A stretch of DNA of 64,000 nt from Cylicocyclus nassatus (lineage: Eukaryota > Nematoda > Chromadorea > Rhabditida > Strongylidae), in NCBI GenBank assembly GCA_958299035.1, contig CATQJL010000112.1, positions 20,426,812 through 20,490,811 of the forward strand, read 5' to 3'. Positions 43,456-54,504 of this stretch are shown piece by piece. Each line of letters opens with the position of its first letter. The stretch's first letter is position 1. The position numbers were made by a program, and so were the translations under genes. The notes below the pieces were generated by a model. The model was not told the DNA's origin. It saw nothing but the letters and a program-made list of their open reading frames with translations, and did no database searches.

Positions 43456-43608
43456 ATGCTTGCCTGGAAAATTCTCGTTGTGGTAATGCCTACTATTATG
43501 CAACTATGGAGTAATACGCGACACTTTCAGGCTGTAATAATTGCCTTAACCAATGCTGTTCATAAAAGGAATCCATTCCCATATCCTCCAATTCTCACTC
43601 CCAATTAA
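43456..43608 (+). CDS. small conserved ORF, unit E (50 aa), possible secreted peptide
   Basis: Intact frame MLAWKILVVVMPTIMQLWSN ... HKRNPFPYPPILTPN, TAA stop. Compared with unit A (6100-6258) about two thirds of positions agree, while much of the flanking noncoding sequence also aligns, so I cannot claim purifying selection by eye. The hydrophobic start and the KR before a proline-rich tail are kept. A good TTTTCAG acceptor lies 23 bases upstream and the poly(A) signal 49 bases downstream. An upstream in-frame ATG at 43405 would add 17 residues across the acceptor and is unlikely. The flank is cut 180 bases downstream by primer sequence and the second gap. Confidence 0.45.
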   Translation: MLAWKILVVVMPTIMQLWSNTRHFQAVIIALTNAVHKRNPFPYPPILTPN

Positions 43609-43656
43609 CAGCTTCGCTAACAGTTATCAGATGCTACAATGAGCTCGATCATTGAT

Positions 43657-43662
43657 AATAAA
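43657..43662 (+). terminator. poly(A) signal of unit E
   Basis: AATAAA in GATCATTGATAATAAACGC, as after unit A. Confidence 0.45.
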
Positions 43663-43788
43663 CGCTATTATGTTATATATGGTACAGATGCGCAGAACTT
43701 TGTCTTTAGCAGCCCGGATGTAAACTAATACCAAATGTTTCATACTGAGAGACAAAACTAAGCAATACTGCGACAAAACTAATGAGTC

Positions 43789-44340
43789 AGTACTCTGCGT
43801 TGATACCACTGCTTNNNNNNNNNNNNNNNNNNNNNNNNNNNNNNNNNNNNNNNNNNNNNNNNNNNNNNNNNNNNNNNNNNNNNNNNNNNNNNNNNNNNNN
43901 NNNNNNNNNNNNNNNNNNNNNNNNNNNNNNNNNNNNNNNNNNNNNNNNNNNNNNNNNNNNNNNNNNNNNNNNNNNNNNNNNNNNNNNNNNNNNNNNNNNN
44001 NNNNNNNNNNNNNNNNNNNNNNNNNNNNNNNNNNNNNNNNNNNNNNNNNNNNNNNNNNNNNNNNNNNNNNNNNNNNNNNNNNNNNNNNNNNNNNNNNNNN
44101 NNNNNNNNNNNNNNNNNNNNNNNNNNNNNNNNNNNNNNNNNNNNNNNNNNNNNNNNNNNNNNNNNNNNNNNNNNNNNNNNNNNNNNNNNNNNNNNNNNNN
44201 NNNNNNNNNNNNNNNNNNNNNNNNNNNNNNNNNNNNNNNNNNNNNNNNNNNNNNNNNNNNNNNNNNNNNNNNNNNNNNNNNNNNNNNNNNNNNNNNNNNN
44301 NNNNNNNNNNNNNNAAGCAGTGGTATCAACGCAGAGTACT
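43789..44340. other. 500-N gap flanked on both sides by SMART primer sequence
   Basis: 43789-43814 is the primer in reverse complement, 43815-44314 is exactly 500 N, and 44315-44340 is the primer in forward orientation (AAGCAGTGGTATCAACGCAG, AGTACT). Both contigs thus end in primer, pointing into the gap. Confidence 0.97.
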
Positions 44341-45460
44341 TCTTTTTTTCTATCTTTGTCCCTTCTTTCAAAAATGTAGCACAAAACAATTACTTTTTTT
44401 TCTAGGTCTTCTGTGCCGCGATTCTTTCTTCTCTCCAAATGAACGCTACGAGAAAGTCGACGGTCTACGCTTGTTAACTTGTTAATGAAGACTTGCTCCG
44501 TAACATAGATAGATAATCAGCAGTGATTAAGTCTTCATTTGGCAGAAATCTACTGTGGAATATGGACATGATTTCAGATGAAAAGCAGTGTATCTCTCGG
44601 TAGAGGGGGACTAGAAAGAAGTTGATGGTCTACGTCGAATTTCCTTTTCCTGAGCTTTTGAATGGTATATAAATCGCTGGACGAAAGAAACTTGCCGGTT
44701 TTTAAAATGGGGTGGAGATATATACTATAATATTAGCTTGCACCCAGCTCCCCCAATGTATTCGCTTTCATCGGTCGCCAGAGCAAGTGCTTTTTAGAGC
44801 CGGGAACAAAAAGAGCCTTAACATGTTTTATAGCATTCGAAAGCTGAGATCATGGAGAATCGACGTAGGCCGTCGCTTTTTTCATAGCTTCTCTGTGAAG
44901 CGAGATAGAGCAGTTTCATACGCCTACTCACCAGCTGATTTTGTGTAATTATTTTGTGCTTCATTTTTAAAAGAAAGGACAAAGATAGAAAAAAAAGAGA
45001 CGGTCTAGGTTTACTGGCAAGGCCTCGCTCTGTGATACTGTTAGACAATCAGCCCTTTATTCATTCTTCACGCAGGAATTTCTTGACAAACACACATGTT
45101 TTTGGCTAAAATGCTATGTAACCCTAGGTAGAGGGGAGCTAGAAAAAAAGAGACGGTCTAGTACATCCCTGGAATCCCTTTTTCGTTTGCTTTCTAATGT
45201 TATATAGCTTATAGGGTTAAAAAACTTGTGACTTTTGAAAAATGAGGTGGAGATGTTCAATACTAACTTGCTCCACCCCGCTCCGGCTTTCTATAGGTCG
45301 CCGGAGCAAGACCTTTTTGGACTGAGGAAGCTTTGTGCGCCAACCATATACTATTCGATAGCTAAGAACACGAGAAATCGACGTAGGCCGTCTCTTTTTT
45401 CCTAGCCTTTTTGTGAAGTGAGATACGAACACTTCTATCTAGCTACAATATTTGCAAATG
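44341..45460 (+). repeat. two diverged tandem units of about 530 bp
   Basis: Shared blocks occur in the same order in both: a GACGGTCTA word, GATAATCAGC / GACAATCAGC, GGTAGAGGGG(G)A(G)CTAGAAA, a TATAT(A)A-like box, GGTGGAGAT, GGTCGCC(A/G)GAGCAAG and AATCGACGTAGGCCGTC, then TTTTTTC(C)ATAGC-like and GTGAAG(C/T)GAGATA. The second unit contains the hairpin CTCCGGC...GCCGGAG (about 45283-45307). No frame is conserved between units. The layout (TATA box then a hairpin) is reminiscent of a small-RNA gene, which is only a guess. Confidence 0.6.
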
Positions 45461-46139
45461 TTGGGTAATTATCTTTTCAAACCAAGAAAGTCTTTTTCGA
45501 ACTTTTATATGCGATTCGAAAGCTTGAGAAACAAGTAATCTAACTGCTTTTTTATTTGTTATTATTCCCTCCAGTGAAAGGAGACATGATACGATTATTG
45601 TCAGCAAACATGCATCCATCACTAACTAGTCCAAATTTTCTACTCTTGCTTAACTCTGTCTTGAGACGATGTGTAATCATTGGTAGAATATTAGTTATTC
45701 GAAGCATCAGACATCCTTTTAATTTTTGATTATGTTTCGCTATCAACGCCACTTTGATGCGCTGAAGGTCTCAAACGTTTTTTCAACAAACGCTGTTGCT
45801 TCGATACTCTCTTGCGTCTTAATAACTGAGGAGAAGAGCATCTGGCTTTTCCTTTTCGAACAGAAAGTGCCGGTAACACTGTTTGATTCTGCCGTCATGC
45901 CTTGATTCTGGTCTCAACCTCAGGTGAAAGGGGTCAGCCAGATGCAGGCTTTAAAGTAAAGGGGGTCAGAGAATTCTCCACTTATAGCATCTATGCTCGA
46001 CTGTGTTCGCAGTTCGACACACAGTGTCACCTCCGATGAGGCGACCGAAAATTGTGTTGGACTATTAGATTACTGGCTAAACCTATAAATCACTTTTTTC
46101 CAACATCGACAAGCGTCCTTTCCCAATAAGGCATCTCGA
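45461..46139. other. no gene seen
   Basis: A 66-codon minus-strand frame at 45552-45752 has no domain. Otherwise anonymous. Confidence 0.45.
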
Positions 46140-47373
46140 TGATGTCAGTAGTAAAGTTGATAGCAACGATTTGAACACACTCCTCTCAATCCGCTTTGAT
46201 GACGAAAATATTTGAAAGTGAGATTTGAATTTTCAACTTCCAAACACCTCATTCAAAGCTGGCTACTCATTGATTTACGCTCAGTTTCATGTTTGACTCA
46301 TTAGTTTTGTCGCAGTATTGCTTAGTTCTGTCTCTCAGTATGAACCAATTGGTATTAGTTTACATCCGGGCTGCTAAAGACAAAGTTCTGCGCATCTGTA
46401 CCATATATAACATAATAGCGTTTATTATCAATGATCGAGCTCATTGTAGCATCTGAAAACTGTTAGCGAAGCTGTTAATTGGGAGTGAGAATTGGAGGAT
46501 ATGTGAATGGATTCCTTTTATGAACAGCATTGGTTAAGGCAATTATTACAGCGTGAAAGTGTCGCGTGTTACTCCATAGTTGCATAATAGTAAGCAATTT
46601 ACCACAACAAGAATTTTCCAGGCAAGAATTGTCTCTCAAAACAGTTGGTTTTTTGAAAACAGAAAGTCAAAAATGCTCAAAAAATTAGAAAAAAAGGGAT
46701 ACTGGCAGTGTGCTGAGTTGTGACACAGTTATATATGCACCATTCTAGTCGATAATGATGAAAATGTAAAATCTCTTACAAGCTGTTATGGTCTTGTAAT
46801 GCATTATCGAATTGTGATAACCATTAGATCTCTTATTTCCACTTAAGAGCATCGTAATGTATTTTGCCATTTTAATAAAAGCTTTGCTTCAAAACTGCCT
46901 CTCTATTTTTTTTAGATCCTATATACATTGACGCAAGGCACAGAGACTAGGTGAACACTAAATATAGTCTATGCTTTGCTTTGAAAAGAAATGACAGAAG
47001 TTTTGGTTTTCTCTGTACAAAGCTTTGCTTGAGCGGTTATCTCAACGAATGGGCTCCATAAACACCACCAGGACAAGTATTAGGTCCTAGAGGTTGATTA
47101 CATGATTACGATAACAGAAAAATAAATTCTGCGGAATACTGTCTACAAGTACTATGTTCGAGAATGTCTGAAGTAAATAACAATGAAAATGAGTTTCTAC
47201 AAGTAAATTGAAATTTTCGGAAGATGTCCAAACTTGCCACTGTTTTTTTTTAGGTCCAGAAGTTTGTGATGAAGGTTGCCTTTTGCAGTGCATGGCCTAT
47301 TTTTAGACTCACTGAAGCTCTGAAGACTGTATTAATGAACATGTCATCATTTGGAAATGCCTTTTGGACGTCA
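46140..47373 (-). repeat. small-ORF repeat unit, copy F
   Basis: Minus-strand relative of arm 1 about 4560-6660, with the same order: CCACTGTTTTTTTTTAGGTC near 47240, the region around 46860-47100, the promoter at about 46735, the ORF, and the 3' region. It ends at the TA where the Tc-like element begins. Confidence 0.8.
46475..46629 (-). pseudogene. small conserved ORF, copy F, broken
   Basis: The start codon reads ATT; LAWKILVVVN follows, then a one-base deletion shifts the frame before the MQLWS position. The downstream DNA still encodes HKRNPF in the old frame and the TAA is conserved. Confidence 0.5.
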
Positions 47374-47375
47374 TA

Positions 47376-48055
47376 CAGGTGTCAAAAAAATGTATCCACT
47401 ATTTGATTGTTAATAACTGTCTTATGTGAGGTCTTTCGAGAAGCGGTAAGCGCCATTTTGTAGAGCTGGCTTCAACTTAGATTTACAGTATAGAGCGAAT
47501 CGCCAACCGCTTTTCATTACTGTAGGATCACGGTAAAAACTTGGAACATATGATGTCACTGTGGAAAAAGCTGCCGCTTAAAATTTTTTCGAAAAGATGT
47601 GAAAACTTGTGTAATAGGGTTTTTAGGGATGCTGACAATGAGTTCAATACTCAACTATTCTCAAGATTGCGAAGCTTTCTAAATGGTGTAACTGCACTTT
47701 TTAGGAACACTGAGAAAATGGCCGCTACTGCTTACCTTGCATAACTCTTCAGTGAAGCATCATAATAAGTTGAAAACTTTACAGTTAGAATCAGCAACTC
47801 TAATTGGCCTGGTGTAAAAGTTTCAGGCTGTTTTGATTCCTTTCTGAGGCAAAATATGGCCTTGCATGGCCCAAAACTCTCTTCCAAGTCTCTACCGTAA
47901 CCCTACAATAACGGAGAAAGATGGACGATTTGCTCTGTACTGCAAATCTAAGTTGAAGCCAGCTCTACAAAACGGCGCTTACCGTTTTTCGAAAGACTTC
48001 ATAATAATAGAGTTATTAACAACCAAACAGTGGATACATTTTTTGGGACACCTTG
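47376..48055. mobile_element. TA-flanked Tc/mariner-like element, non-autonomous
   Basis: TA / CAGGTGTCAAAAAAATGTAT at the left; the complement of ATACATTTTTTGGGACACCTTG / TA at the right. The inverted arms are long, about 130 bp (GTTAATAACT, GGTAAGCGCC, GTAGAGCTGGCTTCAACTTA). No transposase frame; inner frames at 47541-47744 and 47866-48114 have no domain. An incomplete relative is at 16131-16885. Confidence 0.8.
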
Positions 48056-48424
48056 TATTTTGGTTTTCGAAAAAGTTGGATATTATGGCTTTAGTGCTCT
48101 TGAAAAACACTTGAATCCTTTTCGAGGAACCTAGTTCTGACCAAAAACAGGAACCAGAATTGTGCTGCTGATTTTGTTCATGCATGAAATAGGTTTAAAT
48201 TTTCGGGTTTTTCTCCCTCAAATTTTGTATTCGAAAGTTCTCGGACATTTTCAAACGAGATCTGCTATTTTTCAAAACTTATTGCATGCACATCCGGCAG
48301 AGACACCATTTGATAGAGCGAAACAAGCCTTACAAAACGGTATGCAAAAGTTCGCATCAGCTTCGAGCCAGCATAAGTCCGTATCTAGAATCTGAGTCGT
48401 ACAAAGGCTCGAAAAATTGAGAAA
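48056..48424. other. no gene; shares sequence with the 22.6-kb spacer
   Basis: TGCAAAAGTTCGCATCAGCTTCGA near 48345 matches, inverted, the 22610-22640 stretch. No frame of note. Confidence 0.45.
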
Positions 48425-48965
48425 AATTCATATCTTCGCTCAAATAAATCCTACGGATCTCCAAGTTGCTCATGCAGATTGCACACCACATCAGACACCC
48501 ATATATACCATTGCTGTATTTCTTCCTCATCTAAAAATCGAGAAAGCGTAAAATTTCATGTTTATGCTAAAGCGAAGCTACGCTGTTCCCACTCACGTAA
48601 TGGTATAATACAAGCCCTTGAAGTACAACTGCAAATTTTCAGCTTTTTACAAGCCCGTTTTCGACAAATGTTGATTTTAGCATGGAACATCCGAGTGAGG
48701 AGAGTTCGATTCGGTAATTCTCGGAAACCAGAGCCTGTAGAAAGCTGAGAATTTGCGGTTGTACTTCTAAGGGCTTGTACTATACCATTACATGAGTGGG
48801 AACAGCGTAGCTTCGTTTTTGTATAAACATGAAAATTTACGTTTTCTCGATTTCTAGATAAGGAAAACAGTTCCGATGTGGTGTGCAATCTGTGTGAGCA
48901 ACTTAGAAATCTGTAGGATTTTGAACGAAAATATGGAAAAACTCCAAGTTGGAAAAGCATGATAA
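48425..48965. repeat. 540-bp foldback
   Basis: CCTACGGATCTCCAAGTTGC ... TGCACACCACATC at the left (48450-48492) is mirrored at 48880-48935. The inner arms CGAAGCTACGCTGTTCCCAC and GTACAACTGCAAATTTTCAG are mirrored about the centre near 48700. Both 80- and 150-codon frames are palindrome readings. Its ends resemble 22490-22558. Confidence 0.8.
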
Positions 48966-49069
48966 CCACGCTTAGAAAATAGAAAATATATAGAAATTTC
49001 TTAATCATGGTCATTCATTACGCTAAGGCCCAAATTACACGTAAATCAATCAATTTTGCTGTTCTATTA

Positions 49070-50060
49070 GGTCGTTCCGTTCCGTTCTTTCAAACACTAC
49101 ATTTCGTGGAAACAAGATTTCTGGGAGATCTTGGCAGCATTCGATGCAGCATATCATTCTCTTTCCAATGGTCATACGAACGTTGCAAAATATTCGATGA
49201 GCTCCAAAAAATTACCAAAGACTGCGACCCATGCTTTGAGAAGGTCAAGTTTCACAATTTTTCTAAATTTTTACAACAATCCTCCGAAGGAGTCCAAGTG
49301 ACAAGTGGATTGAGCAAACCCTATAGGAAACAGCAAGATTTTTTCTACTTTCCATAACTCGTCATAATTTTTGTAGAGATTTTTCAATGAAATCACCGAA
49401 TTTTAGGAGGCTTGTCGCAGACACAGATGCATCAAACACCAATAAATTTTTGTTTTGAAACTCATAAAGGTGGATTACGGTTTGACACTAATTTTACAAA
49501 GCAAATGAGCGTTTACCGCTTCAGATTAGCCACAACTGGAAATTTCGGGTACAGCCTGGGGCACCCTAAGAGACCTGAATTATGATGATTTTATCCCGGA
49601 AAACTTTATGAATCGGAAACCAAAAGCAACTCGTGAAAAGAGGAGAAAAACGTCGAATGACACCCGAGTTGCTTGCCGGTTGTTGCTCTATGAGGTTTGA
49701 GTTGACCAAATATGGAATATGATAGCACTGAAAAATTGATTCTAGACTCTAAGAAGCAAAGTTAGGTAAAGAAAAAATTGTTTTGTGTCCTATAGGATTT
49801 GCTCTATTTATCTGCCATTTTTACATCTTCGGGCAATAAGTACAAAAATATAGAAAAATAGCCAACTTGACCATGACAAAAAGCATGAGTCGCAGGTTTT
49901 GGTAATTTTTTGGGAGCACATTAAACATTATGCGATGAAATTATAACCTTTAGAAAGAGGACGAGATGCTGCATTGACTGATTCCAAGAGCTCGTGAAAA
50001 TCTTAGTTCCACGAAATGTGGCGTTTATTTGAAAAAAACGACATTACTTTCGGAACGACC
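49070..50060. mobile_element. mariner-type element with GGTCGTTCCG ends
   Basis: TA / GGTCGTTCCGTTCCGTTCTT at the left and, inverted, TA / GGTCGTTCCGAAAGTAATGT at the right, both followed by an ACATTTCGTGGAA block. 991 bp, with no transposase motif in the 116-codon frame 49007-49357. Only a few bases separate it from the next element. Confidence 0.75.
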
Positions 50061-50068
50061 TAATATTA

Positions 50069-50934
50069 GGTTGTCCCGAAAGTTTTGTCGGTTTCTTTCA
50101 TCGATCACTGAAACTCGCAGAACACCAATCCATGGGCAAGCTAGGTACCATTTGATTCAGATTTTTATCCTCTTTCATAGAGCTACATTTTCTCTCTGAT
50201 TCACCCTGTCTTTGCAATGTTATCGCCATGGCTTTTTGAGCAGCTAAGCAGTAACGCCAAAAATTTCCTAAATTTTAAAATTTTTTATCCTGATGTTTTC
50301 AAAGAGCGCTAGTAACTGTTATGTAGAGCAAATCTTTGGCTATATTTTATTCATTTTAGATTACATGGGCCACATTCACCAAGTCCGTTATAATTGATTG
50401 TTTAATAAAAACCGCGACTTTTTGATTAAGTTTACCACGTAAAGGTACCGAAAATTCTAAAAAGCTGCTTCTTCAAGGCAAATCAAACTTGGTCATGTTG
50501 CATAAATAATGTTTAGCAAGAATCATTCTTCAATTCACAGAAGCTTTGAGAACTTCCGTATTTGCTGCAGTTGCGTGTTTCATGACTTCGCCAAAAGTTG
50601 AAACCTCTTAAAAAATAATTTTTTAAGGCTAAAAACAGCAGAATAGGAGAATCTAAAAATACAACCTTGTAGTCCGAAAATTGCTCTATTAGACTTAATC
50701 ATTTCGGAAACTTTAGAATGAAATTTTCAAAAATTAGCCGAACTTTGAGCAGATAAAATTGGCGGATGGAGATTTTTAACAGATATTGAAAAAAGCATAC
50801 AAGATTGTGGCTCGTTGATGTATCTAAGAAAGAGAAGAGAAAGCTGCATCGAACGCATGTTGAAACTCATCCAGATGTTTATTGTGCGTGGTTTTATAGT
50901 GATTTGAAAAACCGACAAAACTTTCGGGACAACC
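50069..50934. mobile_element. mariner-type MITE with perfect 27-bp TIRs
   Basis: TA / GGTTGTCCCGAAAGTTTTGT CGGTTT at the left and the exact complement at the right, before TA. 866 bp. A typical mariner terminus; no DDD transposase frame inside. Confidence 0.88.
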
Positions 50935-51054
50935 TAATATAATATGTAGCAGCTGGAGTTATCTGTGAAAGTGACAAGTCGGTCAGAAAATTTGTGCCGC
51001 TTTTTAAATCAGTCCGCAAATTTTTGAAAACAAGACAGACAAACATAGAAAGCA

Positions 51055-51110
51055 GCAAAAAAGAGTTCAATTAGCGGAAGCAAACTTCTACTAATTGAAC
51101 TCTTTTTTGC
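51055..51110. repeat. perfect 20-bp stem hairpin
   Basis: GCAAAAAAGAGTTCAATTAG (51055-51074) and its exact complement (51091-51110) with a 16-base loop. No gene adjoins. Possibly the relic of a tiny foldback. Confidence 0.9.
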
Positions 51111-51216
51111 GCTCATTGAGTATCAGAAGTCCTTTCCGTTTGCTTCACCGTACTATTCGATAGAGCAAAAAAAGCTCAACAAAGTAGCCACCAAACATTT
51201 GCACAATGTTTGTTCC

Positions 51217-52172
51217 TGTCGTAGATTATTTGCGAATCTACGACCTTTACCATTGTAGAGTCATATTGTATGCTATATTCAGTATCCACTAGCTTGTCGT
51301 TGACGGACACTACTGTTCATGGACCACTTAAAGGCAGCGTACACCCAAAATTTTACCTTCGATGTTTTTGTCATTCTGGGGCCTTTCCGTGCCGCTGATT
51401 ACAGTTATGTCATTGAAATCCTCCAAAAGTCCCAAAAACCCCGATTTCCGGGGATCCTCTCTTCAGGGGCGGACGAGTTTCGAACTGCTCGTCCCCGTCG
51501 GCATGCCAGCAGCTGTAACAGCATGACAGCCTGCAGTTGCAACTGCAGCTGCTGCATATGCTGTCGTGGTTCGTCGTCCGAAGGAGGCGCACCGCAAAAA
51601 GCAACTGCACTGTTGCAACTGCAGTTGCAGATGCAACAGCATTGCAATAGGAACTGCAACGGCAACTGAAGCTTACGCTGTCGGGGATTCGTCCGGAGGA
51701 GGCGGAGCGAAATAAAAGGGGCGGCATGAAAGAAAATTGAGGGGGATTTTCTCCGCTCAGAAGCAACATTGGGAGACCGGACCAACGCAGTTGGTCTTCT
51801 TCTGGGCCCAGTATATACACGGTATAGAAAGATCTAGGAAATTCGGTAACTTAGATTTTGGGTGTATGCTGCCTTTAAGCCGCCAGGTCATCCCTCCACT
51901 GTGCTTGATAGTGTACTTGGCGGCGCCTACTTGTATGTGGGCAATCCTTGGTTCTGTATGATGCTGTTATTTGCCAGAAGTGAGCATTCAGGTTATCCAC
52001 GCCCAAAACAGTGGCATAAAAGGGCCTAAATACTCACTTCTGTTGTTGGTTCGATCAATACCACTATCGTCAGCGGCTGTTCCGCATATTCACTGTTAAT
52101 AGTCAGCGGCTACTCCGCTACTATCGAATAAACAGTTATTAACGTAGTGGTACCAGCTTGGTGTATAACAAA
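51217..52172 (+). mobile_element. 5' LTR of BEL/Pao element (with nested insertion)
   Basis: Matches 55558-55960 except for a 543-bp insert plus a duplicated TTAA (51332-51874). Starts TGTCGTAGATTATTTGCGAA with a terminal hairpin (GTAGATT/AATCTAC) and ends GTATAACAAA. GTTCC at 51212-51216 repeats at 55961-55965 as a target duplication. The LTR also holds paired hairpin words AGCGGCTGTTCCGC and AGCGGCTACTCCGC. Confidence 0.9.
51332..51874. mobile_element. TTAA-flanked AGGCAGC MITE (T2) inside the 5' LTR
   Basis: TTAA / AGGCAGCGTACACCCAAAAT ... ATTTTGGGTGTATGCTGCCT / TTAA. The 3' LTR has the clean site CCACTTAAGCCGCC. The core is a GCAACTGCAGTTGC-type repeat that yields overlapping Gln/Cys-rich nonsense frames on both strands. 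Its sequence beside the ends is related to T3 at 61377-61742. Confidence 0.9.
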
Positions 52173-52173
52173 T

Positions 52174-52187
52174 TGGTGCATTCGGCC
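52174..52187 (+). promoter_or_regulatory. probable primer-binding site
   Basis: TGGTGCATTCGGCC begins two bases after the 5' LTR. TGG plus GTGCAT resembles the complement of a tRNA-Gly 3' end; the tRNA is inferred and not checked. Confidence 0.4.
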
Positions 52188-52289
52188 TACCACTTTCTGG
52201 CGTTTGCTACCCAGAAAGCTGATAAAGTCCCGCGTGGCAGGCTACTAACAACCGATATTCGACTCTCTTGCTGGTCCATACGCTTTCAC

Positions 52290-52960
52290 GAAAAAGACTC
52301 CTGCTAAGCTATCAGGTCCTATCCATAGCTTAGCAGAGGTTTTCTAACTAGCTGACTGCTTCATCCACAGTTAGTAAAAGAACTCCTCGAAATTTTTTTT
52401 GGCTTCCAACTGCCAAAAAAGGTTCTGTGATTGCTGGTTCATCCACTTTCACATACAAGAGTCAACTCGCTAAGCTATCAGGTCCTATCCGTAGCTTAGC
52501 AGAGGTTTTCTAACTAGCTGACTGGTTCATCCACAGTTAGTAAAAGAACTCCTCGGAATTTTTTTTGGCTTCCAACTGCCAAAAAAGGTTCTGTGATTGC
52601 TGGTTCATCCACTTTCACATACAAGACTGAACTCGCTAATCTATCAGCCCCTATCCATAGCTTAGCAGAGGTTTTCTAAATAGCTGACTGGTTACAGTTA
52701 GTAAAAGAACTCCTCCATTTTTTTTGGCTTCCAACAGCCAAAAAAGACTCTGTTATTGCTGGTTCATCCACTTTCACGTATAAGAGTTACCTTATTAAGC
52801 TGTCAGGTCCTATCCATAGCTTAGTAAAGAGGTCTAATAGCTACCCGGTCAATCCTCAGTTAGCAAACGACCCTCTTGAGCTCCTTGTCGGTTGATAAAC
52901 AACAGTCAAACCAAGAGCTTGCTGTTAGCTATCAGGTCAATCCATAGCTTAGCAAAAGAA
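52290..52960 (+). repeat. tandem hairpin units in the BEL leader
   Basis: About five units with period near 166 bp, shortening to 130. Each contains GCTAAGCTAT-caggtcctatcc-ATAGCTTAGC, a stem-loop, and most contain GGCTTCCAACTGCCAAAAAA and GCTGGTTCATCCACTTTCAC. The units lie between the primer-binding site and gag. Hairpins there could act in packaging or dimerisation of the element RNA (inference). Confidence 0.8.
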
Positions 52961-53143
52961 GCTACCTCCAGCTTTCTGTCGCATCAAGTCCATGCGCACC
53001 AGACAAACAATGACTGAGCTCGCAGGATTCAAAACACAAATCTCACTGGCTTGCTCTTCAGTTAGCAGCCTCCAGGACAAAATCAAGGAGTAGATCAAGC
53101 CTTCAACTTTCCAACAGGGACATCGCAATGCAATGCCTTCGTT

Positions 53144-54123
53144 ATGGATAAAATGGCAGAAACTGAAGAAGCAGAAATCTCTCTAAAAGCCTTCTCGAAA
53201 TACCTGGAAGCACAAATTCAAAATGCTATGAACTTTCTCGGACTAAGAAACGACCAAGCAGAAAGAGAAAGGCTCATGGGCGATCTTGATGCATTTCTTT
53301 CTACTGAAGCAAACAGAGTGCAGATGGAAGCTATAAAGTGGTCAAATAGATTGAAGGAGAGAACTGGAAAAGCAGTCGAAGCTGATCCAAACCCACACTG
53401 TAATGACGTCTTCACGTTCCAGTTCGCCGAGTGATCCAGAAACGGAAAGTTACTCATCGACAAAGCAATCTTCTGGAAACAAAGTACGACTGCCGCAGCT
53501 TGAAGTTCCCACTTTCGATGGCAGCTATAAGGAGTATCCAACTTTTTGGACAATATTCAACTCGCTGATCCATAGCAACTCGCAGCTCAGCAACGTGGAC
53601 AGGTCCCTTTTGTTGAGGCAGGCATTAAAAGGAACAGCAGCTTCACATTTTGGCAATATGCCAGTCATCGGAGAGAACTACGACAAAGCTTACTACTTCT
53701 CGATAAGCGCTTCAACAAGTCTGGATGCATAGCAGATCTGCTAATCACAAAGCTCGAAAGGCTTCCACGAGCAGAAGAAGACGCCCAAAGTTGTAGAAAA
53801 GCTCTGTTTATGTGACGGAAAAGCTCACTCACATCGAATGTGCAGGAGTAATCTTAGACAACAACCGAATGTGAGAACGACTGATACTTTCGAAGTTTTC
53901 AGACTCGCTGAACGAGAAAGTGCTTCGCGAAGAGCAGAATGAAGGGAAATCGTTTGCAACTGAGAAGATCCTGGACGTTCTTGGAAACACTGTCGCTTTA
54001 AAGGAGATCCTCGCACTAATTACATCCGCATTCTGGGATCGCAACATCACGACACGCCCTGATTCCGATCAAGAAGTTGATAAGACTGAACTACAAAGAA
54101 GACTCAATCGTATACACTTCTAA
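53144..54123 (+). pseudogene. BEL/Pao gag, broken
   Basis: The ATG at 53144 opens a 96-codon helical, charged N-terminus (MDKMAETEEAEISLKAFSKY). A shift into the frame around 53403 gives VRLPQLEVPTFDGSYKEYPT, FWTIFNSLIHSN and LLRQALKGTAASHFG, the signature core of BEL/Pao and related gag proteins. Further shifts near 53720 and 53820 lead to LERLPRAEEDAQSC, SKFSDSLNEKVLREEQ and ILDVLGNTVALKEILALITS. Gag would form the particle around element RNA. At least three frame breaks make it non-functional. Confidence 0.8.
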
Positions 54124-54252
54124 ACATCGGCAAGAAGTTACATCGCCGAGAGGAATGCTCAATGCATTTGCGGAAGTTATCAACATGACGCGACGCGATG
54201 CACAACATTCCAAACACCAGCGGAGCGACGATGAAGCCAGGAAACAAAGGCT

Positions 54253-54504
54253 GTGCTTCAGACATCAAACGGATCACAGGATTATGATTGCACCAGCTCA
54301 CAGTCATGCTACAAGTGTCACGGAAACCATCACACCGCCGTATGCATGGGTAGCTACTCAGCATCTAAAGGCACCCCAACCAAGAGATCGCGGCAACGAT
54401 CTGCTCGCGATCAACATCTCCCAAGAGACCCTAAATTTGCACAAAATTTTGAAATCTCCACAACAAGAGCACTAAGCGAGAAGGAGCAATGCAGCACGTA
54501 CTGA
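54253..54504 (+). pseudogene. gag zinc knuckle region
   Basis: CYKCHGNHHTAVC is a CCHC-type knuckle of the BEL form (C-x2-C-x3/4-H-x3/4-C), followed by a basic Lys/Arg/Ser-rich stretch. It is in a different frame from the upstream gag and ends at 54504, where the protease frame overlaps it. Confidence 0.7.

Noticed and set aside
51405..51820. Gln/Cys-rich 116-136-codon ORFs
   Set aside because: All frames of a GCAACTGCAGTTGC repeat inside a MITE; open on both strands because of the repeat.
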